Source: Candidatus Parvibacillus calidus (GTDB lineage Bacteria > Bacteroidota > Bacteroidia > Chitinophagales > Saprospiraceae). Taken from it: a DNA stretch of 5,361 nt. Made by a program: the position numbers and the translations under genes. The notes beneath the pieces were generated by a model that saw nothing but the letters and a program-made list of their open reading frames with translations, was not told the DNA's origin and did not search any database. The stretch is from NCBI GenBank assembly GCA_013414645.1, contig CP058702.1, forward strand, positions 3,513,826 through 3,519,186, written 5' to 3'. Numbering within the stretch: the first letter of the stretch is position 1; each line of letters begins with the position of its first letter. This document shows, one piece after another, positions 1-5,361 of this stretch.

Positions 1-420
1 CCCCTGCGTTCCATGATGGAGCGGTGGTCTGAAGAAAAGGGAATTCGACACAGGATAAACCTTCATGGCAGACAAAATCGGGCCGGAGTGTTGTCCATAC
101 TTGAAAAATGCCACATCTACTGTACTGCTACCATTACCGAAAGTTTCGGTATGCATATTGCAGAGGCATTGGCTGCCGGCCTTTATGTTGTCACTACAGA
201 TTGCGGCAGTGTGCATGATTATATCTCAAAAACCAACGGAACCATTGTACCTCAGCGTTCGGCTGTATTGCTGGCAGATGCCCTGCAAACAGCGATCACC
301 AACTATTCTGTTGAAAATGTTCATGCCATCCGTGCCTCCATAGCAGAATTTGCCTCGGCAGAAGTAGTCATTCCTCAGATAGAATCGGTTTTCAGAAGCG
401 TATTGAGACAAAGGCGATAA
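1..420 (+). CDS. Glycosyltransferase, GT4-like GT-B fold, C-terminal part (5' truncated by window)
   Basis: This is the C-terminal nucleotide-sugar-binding half of a retaining glycosyltransferase (group 1 / GT4 type). The frame is open from base 1, so the true start lies upstream; the ATGs at 13 and 16 are internal. Visible are the strand/helix segment INLHG, then the family's EX7E-type signature ESFGMHIAE (window residues 47 and 55 are the two glutamates), followed by ALAAG and a VVTTDCGS strand-turn. In GT4 enzymes the two glutamates contact the donor sugar nucleotide. A GTIV segment and a closing amphipathic helix complete the usual Rossmann C-domain, and the gene ends with TAA at 418-420. 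Enzymes of this kind add a sugar in the cytoplasm during polysaccharide, lipopolysaccharide or glycan synthesis; acceptor and donor cannot be read from this fragment. It is probably the last gene of a cluster lying to the left. The family call is secure, the exact substrate unknown. Confidence 0.9.
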   Translation, partial: PLRSMMERWSEEKGIRHRINLHGRQNRAGVLSILEKCHIYCTATITESFGMHIAEALAAGLYVVTTDCGSVHDYISKTNGTIVPQRSAVLLADALQTAITNYSVENVHAIRASIAEFASAEVVIPQIESVFRSVLRQRR

Positions 421-493
421 AATGTAGCTATGATATCTGAATTTGGTGGACCTTGCTTTGAGTGTCATCGTCCACTTCAGAAATTGGATACCT
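420..493. repeat. 74-bp direct repeat, copy 1 (imperfect palindrome)
   Basis: This segment recurs at 1748-1821 in the same orientation with 71 of 74 bases identical. The three differences lie at 443, 447 and 464 (T, T, G here; C, C, A in the other copy). Similarity ends abruptly on both sides. It starts at the last base of the glycosyltransferase stop codon. Internally it is an imperfect inverted repeat: TCTGAA (436-441) pairs with TTCAGA (476-481), and GTGGAC (446-451) pairs with GTCCAC (470-475), leaving a 4-nt bulge on the left arm and an 18-nt loop. No T-run follows the stem, so it is not a standard intrinsic terminator. Together with copy 2 it brackets the Rpn-type nuclease gene. Confidence 0.9.
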
Positions 494-582
494 CCTGACT
501 TTGTCAATGCGTCACCCTGGCAAAAACGTCGGAAGTCATAAGAGAATACCTGATAAAATATCTTCCCGGTAAAGCTTAGAAT

Positions 583-614
583 TTTGCATTGGTCAAATAT
601 TCTGTTTATATTTA
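583..614 (+). promoter_or_regulatory. Putative Bacteroides-type promoter for the Rpn-family gene
   Basis: TTTG at 583-586 and TATATTTA at 607-614 are separated by 20 bases. This matches the known Bacteroidota housekeeping pattern (TTTG, 19-21 bases, TAnnTTTG) with one mismatch in the last base of the -7 box. Transcription would begin roughly at 620, giving a short AT-rich leader before the ATG at 633, which has no Shine-Dalgarno sequence. It lies between repeat copy 1 and the gene, so the bracketed module would carry its own promoter. The motif is short and the region AT-rich, so a chance match is possible. Confidence 0.4.
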
Positions 615-1082
615 CAACTCAAATTCACCAATATGGCAAAGTCAAAATCATCCACCCCGTCAAAATCGCCCATTCCCCGCATTACACATGATGCCTTCAT
701 GAAGAAAATCCTCTCTGACAGAGATGCTGCCAGGAGTTTTCTAATCGGATTTCTTCCGGAGCATATTGTTTCTATTCTCGACATTGATGCCTTTTCCTAT
801 CAGGATTCTGTCTTTCACAATGAAAAGATGCAGACCCGTCTGGCTGATATGGTCTTTGACATACCCGTTAAAGACAGCAAGGATGCTGTTCAGGTCTCGG
901 TTCTATTCGAATTAAAATCCCATAAAGATCCATTTACCTGGCTACAGATACTGGAATATCTGGCTGCTGCCTATCGCAAACAATTGCATCAAAAGGGGAA
1001 AGGGCAAGGAAAACTCAAATTAATTATCCCTGTCATTTATTACCACGGAAAGGAAGTGTGGAAACAGGAAAAGAATGCATCC

Positions 1083-1087
1083 TTTTT
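1083..1087 (+). other. Frameshift site: T5 homopolymer in the Rpn-family gene
   Basis: The frame leaves TCC TTT TTA AAG and should re-enter as a -1 frame through CTT TTT AAA GAT. Upstream of the run the first frame gives family-like sequence (VWKQEKNAS); downstream only the -1 frame does (KDFPESLHSF). The smallest explanation is loss of one T from an original run of six. The heptamer C TTT TTA resembles a -1 slippery site, but its first base does not fit the X XXY YYZ rule, so programmed ribosomal frameshifting is the weaker reading. Confidence 0.75.
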
Positions 1088-1435
1088 AAAGATTTTCCGG
1101 AATCATTACATTCATTTGTACCGGAGTTTGACCGCATCTTTATCGACTTAAAAACCTTGAGTGAGAAAGAAATCCTAAGTATCAGCAACTCCCTGATGAA
1201 GGCAACTCTCCGAATACATTTATTGAGGCTGATGAAGCAGATAGAAGAAGGGGAGTTCCGACGGGTATTTGAGGAGTTCCGTATAGATAAATATGGGAAC
1301 TATCTGGGGTCAATAATTGTTTATTCACTACAAAATCTGAATATATCATCTGAAGAAATGAGTACCTTTATAGATGAATTTCCGGAACCCATAAAATCAG
1401 AAACAATGACCATCGCCGAACAATTATATCGCAAA

Positions 1436-1531
1436 GGAGTAAAGGAAGGAAAAGAGCAGGGAGTTCAGGAAGGCCTTGAGAAAGGTATGCAACAGGGCAT
1501 GCAACAGGGTATTCAACTAGGTATTGAAAAA
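1436..1531 (+). repeat. 12-bp-period tandem repeat coding the glycine-every-fourth-residue tail
   Basis: Eight glycine codons fall exactly 12 bases apart (1436, 1448, 1460, 1472, 1484, 1496, 1508, 1520). They encode a G-x-x-x array with segments such as KGMQQGMQQGIQLG. The units at 1484-1495 and 1496-1507 differ by one base and the next (1508-1519) is clearly related, which suggests recent unit duplication. Glycine/glutamate-rich four-residue arrays at this position are common in the Rpn family; they are thought to be helical or linker segments, and repeat number varies between copies. Confidence 0.75.
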
Positions 1532-1645
1532 GCACAATTTGAAATAATTGTCAAATCCTTTGAAAATGGTGCATCTATCGATTTTATTTCCAACATTACC
1601 GGACTTCCTGAAAGTAAAATTAAAGAAATATTGAATTTGCGATAA

Positions 1646-1747
1646 TCGTTTTGATGGAACTTTATTGTCATTTATCTATTCAAATTCCTACACCTCCGGT
1701 AAAAAATTTTAGATTTTAAAATAAATCATTCAGAGGGTCCTATTATT
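1646..1747. other. AT-rich convergent intergenic stretch after the Rpn-family gene
   Basis: About 100 bases between the nuclease stop codon and repeat copy 2, very AT-rich, with a 19-nt mirror-symmetric run at 1703-1721 centred on G1712. No hairpin followed by a T-run was found, so no intrinsic terminator can be called. No coding frame is convincing here. Confidence 0.4.
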
Positions 1748-1821
1748 AAATGTAGCTATGATATCTGAATCTGGCGGACCTTGCTTTGAGTATCATCGTC
1801 CACTTCAGAAATTGGATACCT
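1748..1821. repeat. 74-bp direct repeat, copy 2 (imperfect palindrome)
   Basis: Same orientation as the copy at 420-493, offset by 1328 bases, with three substitutions. The outer arms TCTGAA (1764-1769) and TTCAGA (1804-1809) are unchanged. The inner arm is GCGGAC (1774-1779) against GTCCAC (1798-1803), so one stem pair is lost relative to copy 1. It sits roughly midway between the convergent ends of the nuclease gene and the hydrolase gene, about 100 bases from each. Flanking bases on either side bear no resemblance to those around copy 1. Confidence 0.9.
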
Positions 1822-1923
1822 TATCCACCTGCCTCCCCAAAGATAGATTTTGAGTCAGTGTTTTGTAGAACCGGATCTGTCCTCTTGGTTTGGCTCTAGC
1901 CTGAAGGAAATACAGAGATGCGC
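1822..1923. other. Intergenic stretch between repeat copy 2 and the hydrolase stop codon
   Basis: About 100 bases downstream of the minus-strand hydrolase gene. I see no open frame with coding character, no clear hairpin-plus-T-run terminator and no further copy of the 74-bp repeat. It does not resemble the sequence that follows repeat copy 1. Confidence 0.4.
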
Positions 1924-2562
1924 TTACTGGAGAAAAGGATTGCTTTTTCGTTCATAGCCGATGGTAGTCCTTTCTCCATGACCGGGAAACACAATCGTCT
2001 CATCAGGCAGTATCATCAGTTTTTCGTTAATGCTTCTGATTAGTGTATCGTAGTCTCCTCCGGGCAGGTCTGTCCTGCCTATACTACCGTAGAACAGTAC
2101 ATCGCCTGCAATGAGAATACCCGCTGATGATGAATAAAAACACAGGCTGGCCGGGGAATGTCCGGGAGTAAAGAGTATTTCAAGGCTTGTGTTTCCAAAG
2201 TGAATAACATCTCCTTCATCAAGATATTTTTCTGCGGCCGGAAAAGGACTATAGTTCATTCCATACATATCGGCTATCTTTGGCGCTGCTTCTACCAGAG
2301 GAATCTCTCCCTTGTGATATTCCGGCAGCAAACCATATTTGTCGCATACAAAGTCATTGCCCAGGATGTGGTCAATGTGACAATGGGTATTGATCAGGCG
2401 AACAGGCTTCAATCCTTGTTTTTCGATAAATGCGGATAATGTCCTGTTTTCATTTATCTCACAACAACCCGGATCGATAATAATACATTCCTTAGTTTCG
2501 TCATAAAGAATGTACGTATTTTCAAGAAAGGAATTGAAAATGAAAGAGTGTACCTTTATCAT
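1924..2562 (-). CDS. MBL-fold metallo-hydrolase, glyoxalase II-like
   Basis: A complete 212-residue cytoplasmic metallo-beta-lactamase-fold hydrolase. All metal ligands expected for the glyoxalase II-like branch are present: THCHIDH (H60, H62, D64, H65), TPGHS (H135), AGD (D154) and PGHG (H195). Together these would bind two metal ions. The N-terminus begins with strands ending IIIDPG (28-32), as usual. GRTDLPGGD (162-170) follows the AGD motif, as in short YcbL-type glyoxalase II-like proteins. Length near 210 matches that short class; the long C-terminal glutathione-binding helical domain of classical GloB is absent, so the substrate may be another thioester or unknown. The ATG at 2562 is the only reasonable start, since an in-frame TAA lies just upstream. 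It is divergent from the envelope gene at 2663 and convergent with the nuclease gene. Nothing looks damaged. Confidence 0.93.
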   Translation of the reverse strand: MIKVHSFIFNSFLENTYILYDETKECIIIDPGCCEINENRTLSAFIEKQGLKPVRLINTHCHIDHILGNDFVCDKYGLLPEYHKGEIPLVEAAPKIADMYGMNYSPFPAAEKYLDEGDVIHFGNTSLEILFTPGHSPASLCFYSSSAGILIAGDVLFYGSIGRTDLPGGDYDTLIRSINEKLMILPDETIVFPGHGERTTIGYERKSNPFLQ

Positions 2563-2662
2563 ACCATTTATTTACGACGATTTCTCGCCTCCTACATTTA
2601 CTACAACACAAATATGTCAAAAAAGTCATAACTTTAGAGTCGATAAATGATAATTTATTTTA
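2563..2662. promoter_or_regulatory. Divergent intergenic region with presumed promoters for both flanking genes
   Basis: The 100 bases between the divergent hydrolase and envelope-protein genes must contain both promoters. On the minus strand, CATATTTG (complement of 2609-2616) matches the Bacteroidota -7 box TAnnTTTG except for its first base, but I find no good TTTG at the -33 position. On the plus strand, TAATTTAT at 2651-2658 is only a weak -7-like match and is too close to the ATG to be convincing. No operator-like palindrome was found. Confidence 0.3.
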
Positions 2663-5361
2663 ATGTATTTTGTCAAAACATATAGATCTTATATCATTAT
2701 ATTGATATTCACCCTGTTGTGGCAGACGTGGACTTTCGCACAGACCAATCAAGTTCAATTCGGTAAGAACAGAGTGCAGTTTCATGATGATTTTGACCAG
2801 TGGCTGTATTATGAGACAAACCTTTTTACGGTATATTGGTACGGTAAAAGTCGAAATGCAGGACATAAGGTTGTCAGAATTGCCGAAAGAGAATTCAACG
2901 ACATCATCAAGACCATCGATTTCAAAACCAATGAAAAGACTGAATTCCTTGTATTTGCCGATATAACGGATCTGAAACAGAGCAATATCGGCATTTCAGA
3001 TGCCTTCGAATATGATGGTGATATAACAAAAACCGTTGATAATAAAGTCTTCATCGCATTTGATGGCAATCACAACCATCTGCGTCGTCAAATCAGAGAG
3101 GGCATCGCGGCAGTATATCTCAACAACCTGCTCTTCGGTTCCAATCTGCAGGAAATGGTTCAGAACAGTCTTATGCTCAGCTTGCCTCAATGGTTTAAGA
3201 CCGGATTGATTTCGTACTTCGGTGAGGAGTGGAGCTCCCATTACGACCTTAGAGTCGCCAAGGTTCTGTCCAACAAAAGAATAAAGGATTTCGAACAACT
3301 TGCGGCAGCTGATCCTCGTCTGGCAGGACAGATGTTTTGGAACTATGTCGGATTTAATTACGGTAAGAACGCCATCGGTAATCTGGTATATGTAACCCGA
3401 ATCAATCGCAATCTGGACAAGGGCTTTCAATACGTGTTAGGCAACTCATACGACAACATCATCCAAAGTGTGTTCAAATATTATAAAAGCAGAAGTGACG
3501 AACACATTAAAGAGTTGAAGAATATTGATAGGCAATGGAAGCCTGTAACCCGTATGCGTACCAAAGAGGTCGTGACTGCGATGGAACTGTCGCCCGATGG
3601 TAAGAGCCTCCTGATGGTCACCAACCAGATCAGCAAGATAAGGGTTCGCTTGGTGGACCTGAAGACCGGCAAATCCAAAACATTGCTCAAATATGGGTCT
3701 AAAAACAAGATTCAGGCCCCTGACCCCAACTATCCCTGTATTGCCTGGAAAAATGATGGCAAAAACATCCTAATCTGTTACGAACGATTTGACAAAATCA
3801 ATCTTAGAGAATATGATGTCGGGACCGGAAAACACCGTAGCCAGTTGATACCGGGCAGGTACCAGCGTCTTTATCGCATCGCCTATTGGGATGACCGAAA
3901 TATCGTAATCAATGGAACTACAGACGGCTATGGAAATATTTTCCTGTACAAACTCTCTACCCGGGAATCAACAGAAATTACCACCGATCCATTTGACAAA
4001 TTGGATATGACCGTTGCCGGAAAGGGCAGCAGTCGTAGTATTTATTTTTCATCCAATCGACCGGATGCATCCTTGACCAGGGTTTCGGGCGACTCCATCC
4101 TGCCGGTGGGGTCATTCAATATCTTTTCATTGCAACAAGTGACCGCAGACGATGGCACATCGGGATGGTCCATGGCCCAACATACCTTCAACGACAACTT
4201 CAGTGAGCGCCTTCCTTATGTTGATGAACAAGGCATACTCCATTTTCTGACCAATGAATACAAAAACAATGCCATCGTCAGGGTCGGGCCGGATGAAAAA
4301 TACAGGGCAGGCACCTCCAATGTCAACCTGATCAATCTGCCCGTCGTCATCGACCAATTTGCACTCTCCGGCAAAACACGGAAAATATATCTCAACATAT
4401 TCGATGGAGAACGATATCGCCTTACTTCGATGGATGCAGATCGGTGGGTTGCTTCTGATGTCGGCCTGTCCAAAAGCCCCAAGGAATTTGATTATACTGT
4501 CCCTGGTGACCGACAATTTCAGGACTCCTCTGCAGTGATCAACGCACGACACACGGTATTCCGAAAAGTAGAGACTGAGATCCCGGAAAACATGAAGTTT
4601 ATCACCAAATACGGCGATATCACTGAAGAGGAAACATCCGAAACTGTTCGTCCCGAAAGGGCAAATGAACCAAAAGTCTCAGGAGCCAACAAGATGATGC
4701 CACTCAATCCACTCAATATCGTGCCTTACCGGTTACGGTTTAAGATAACTGACTCCGGAGTTAATTTTGATAATTCCATGCTCTTTGAAGGCATGAATAG
4801 CTATATCGGGGGTGGTGAGTCTAATCTCTTCCCGCCATTCGGCTTGCTTCTGAAGGCACAACTGCGGGATATGTTTGAAGATTACAGACTGGAAGGAGGT
4901 GTAAGGATTCCTGTTGCCCTCAATGGCAATGAAGCTTATCTGGTTTATGACGACCTGAAATACAGACTGGACAAAAGGGTGGCATTATACCGTAAGGCCT
5001 CCAACGAAAGACTAAACATCGGCAATATTTCCACACAGGTCAGAAAGAACATCATCCTGATGGGACAATATGATGTCAAATATGCCCTTGACCAGTTCAA
5101 TGCTGTCAAAGTGGGCTTGACACTTCGGCAAGACAGGTCTTTCTATAAGGATACGGACCTCAATTCGCTCGATAAACCCAATGAGACCGACCAGCGGGTG
5201 GGCATCAGGGTTACCTACATCCTGGACAATACGCTGGATAAGGGGTTGAACCTAATGGCCGGAACAAGGGTACGGGTCTTTGGAGAGTGGGTCAAGCAGT
5301 TTGAGGTCAGCTTCGACAAGAAGTTTAATTTCAATTTCAATAAAGGCCATATGTGGGTTGG
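2663..5361 (+). CDS. Large envelope protein: peptidase-MA-like domain, TolB-like propeller, outer-membrane barrel (3' truncated by window)
   Basis: An open frame of 899 codons with no stop before the window end. Residues 1-26 form a signal peptide: K5 and R8, a hydrophobic core IIILIFTLLW, and a likely cut after TFA before Q27, so the protein is exported. Residues about 35-290 resemble the peptidase-MA-like / basic secretory module of Bacteroidota, but the expected HExxH reads REGIA (145-149), and the usual WFxEG reads WFKTG (177-181). Residues about 300-600 carry TolB/WD40-like blades such as LSPDGKSLLMVT (309-320), AWKNDGKNILICY (361-373) and SRSIYFSSNRPD (457-468). A charged linker (about 640-680) precedes alternating amphipathic strands from about 685, including YILDNTLDKGLNLMAGTRV (852-870), like the C-terminal barrel of surface-antigen/Omp85 proteins. 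The likely location is the outer membrane with the propeller in the periplasm. Length fits proteins of roughly 1050-1100 residues. The start is the first ATG before the signal peptide, with an AT-rich leader. Its precise function is unknown; domain order is an inference from motifs. Confidence 0.85.
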   Translation, partial: MYFVKTYRSYIIILIFTLLWQTWTFAQTNQVQFGKNRVQFHDDFDQWLYYETNLFTVYWYGKSRNAGHKVVRIAEREFNDIIKTIDFKTNEKTEFLVFADITDLKQSNIGISDAFEYDGDITKTVDNKVFIAFDGNHNHLRRQIREGIAAVYLNNLLFGSNLQEMVQNSLMLSLPQWFKTGLISYFGEEWSSHYDLRVAKVLSNKRIKDFEQLAAADPRLAGQMFWNYVGFNYGKNAIGNLVYVTRINRNLDKGFQYVLGNSYDNIIQSVFKYYKSRSDEHIKELKNIDRQWKPVTRMRTKEVVTAMELSPDGKSLLMVTNQISKIRVRLVDLKTGKSKTLLKYGSKNKIQAPDPNYPCIAWKNDGKNILICYERFDKINLREYDVGTGKHRSQLIPGRYQRLYRIAYWDDRNIVINGTTDGYGNIFLYKLSTRESTEITTDPFDKLDMTVAGKGSSRSIYFSSNRPDASLTRVSGDSILPVGSFNIFSLQQVTADDGTSGWSMAQHTFNDNFSERLPYVDEQGILHFLTNEYKNNAIVRVGPDEKYRAGTSNVNLINLPVVIDQFALSGKTRKIYLNIFDGERYRLTSMDADRWVASDVGLSKSPKEFDYTVPGDRQFQDSSAVINARHTVFRKVETEIPENMKFITKYGDITEEETSETVRPERANEPKVSGANKMMPLNPLNIVPYRLRFKITDSGVNFDNSMLFEGMNSYIGGGESNLFPPFGLLLKAQLRDMFEDYRLEGGVRIPVALNGNEAYLVYDDLKYRLDKRVALYRKASNERLNIGNISTQVRKNIILMGQYDVKYALDQFNAVKVGLTLRQDRSFYKDTDLNSLDKPNETDQRVGIRVTYILDNTLDKGLNLMAGTRVRVFGEWVKQFEVSFDKKFNFNFNKGHMWV

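Larger units (their letters stand above)
633..1645 (+). pseudogene. Rpn / PD-(D/E)XK nuclease family putative transposase, disrupted by one -1 frameshift
   Basis: This is a recombination-promoting nuclease (Rpn, YhgA-like) family gene in two overlapping frames: 633-1151 (172 codons) and one running to 1645. The first part has the family start DAFMKKILSD (residues 20-29), an RLADMVFDI segment with D72, then FELKS with E93 and K95, and Q105 in LQILEYL. Together these form the D...ExK...Q core of PD-(D/E)XK nucleases. IIPVIYYHGKEVW (131-143) is the usual strand after the core. The family pattern continues in the -1 frame as KDFPESLHSFVPEFDRIFIDL, so the break maps to the T5 run 1083-1087; one extra T would restore about 337 codons, normal for the family. 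The C-terminal tail has glycine every fourth residue (1436-1522), then a short helix pair. Rpn proteins are DNA endonucleases reported to promote RecA-independent recombination. As written, translation stops at 1151, leaving the nuclease core without its C-terminal half. An inactivated copy, slippage-dependent expression or a sequencing error are all possible. Confidence 0.9.

Noticed and set aside
226..507. Minus-strand open frame of 93 codons overlapping the glycosyltransferase and repeat copy 1
   Set aside because: It lies antisense to a clear glycosyltransferase C-domain, has no recognisable domain, and all three differences between repeat copies change its residues.
555..582. Loose similarity between the CCGGTAAA-containing stretch here and the one near 1697-1720, as possible element ends
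   Set aside because: Beyond the shared CCGGTAAA the match depends on A/T runs and needs gaps, so I could not support it as a second repeat pair.
1058..1645. Independent gene starting at the internal GTG at 1058
   Set aside because: Its sequence continues the Rpn family pattern of the upstream frame, so it is the second half of a frameshifted gene and not a separate protein.
1703..1721. Perfect 19-nt mirror repeat made of A and T runs centred on G1712
   Set aside because: It is mirror-symmetric, not an inverted repeat, and in such AT-rich sequence it is likely chance; it forms no hairpin and is not followed by a terminator T-run.
2588..2593. AGGAGG on the minus strand as a ribosome binding site for the hydrolase gene
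   Set aside because: It lies about 25 bases before the only usable ATG (2562), too far for a Shine-Dalgarno, no other start codon in frame sits near it, and Bacteroidota rarely use such sites.
2809..3430. Minus-strand open frames of 86 and 144 codons opposite the envelope gene
   Set aside because: The plus strand here carries a continuous frame with signal peptide and domain motifs; the antisense frames have no family features and are shadows.

Overview
The window looks like a chromosomal segment from a member of the Bacteroidota, AT-leaning with moderate GC. The reasons are the absence of Shine-Dalgarno sequences at the recognisable starts, a promoter-like pair matching the Bacteroides -33/-7 pattern (TTTG ... 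TAnnTTTG), a metallo-beta-lactamase-fold hydrolase of a type familiar from this phylum, and a very large outer-membrane protein that combines a peptidase-MA-like domain, a TolB-like propeller and a barrel. The order or genus cannot be fixed from the sequence alone.

Layout. Bases 1-420 hold the 3' end of a family-4-type (GT-B) glycosyltransferase on the plus strand. Directly after its stop lies the first copy (420-493) of a 74-bp imperfect palindromic repeat. Next comes a Rpn/PD-(D/E)XK-family recombination-promoting nuclease (putative transposase) gene, 633-1645 on the plus strand, with its own promoter-like sequence. That gene is split by a single -1 frameshift at a T5 run (1083-1087). The second repeat copy (1748-1821, 71 of 74 bases identical, same orientation) follows it. 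The nuclease gene therefore sits between two direct repeats whose start-to-start distance is 1328 bp. A convergent minus-strand gene (1924-2562) encodes an intact MBL-fold, glyoxalase II-like hydrolase. After a 100-bp divergent intergenic region, a plus-strand gene starts at 2663 and runs off the window end. Its 899 visible residues show a signal peptide, a degenerate metallopeptidase-like domain, a beta-propeller and the start of an outer-membrane beta-barrel.

The four genes do not form an obvious common pathway. The glycosyltransferase probably ends a surface-polysaccharide operon that lies to the left. The nuclease and its repeats look like an inserted or recombining module. The hydrolase and the outer-membrane protein are divergently transcribed housekeeping-type or envelope genes. 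The most unusual points are the hairpin-forming direct repeats that bracket the nuclease, the clean one-base frameshift in its T-run, and the apparent loss of the zinc-binding residues in the peptidase-like domain of the envelope protein.
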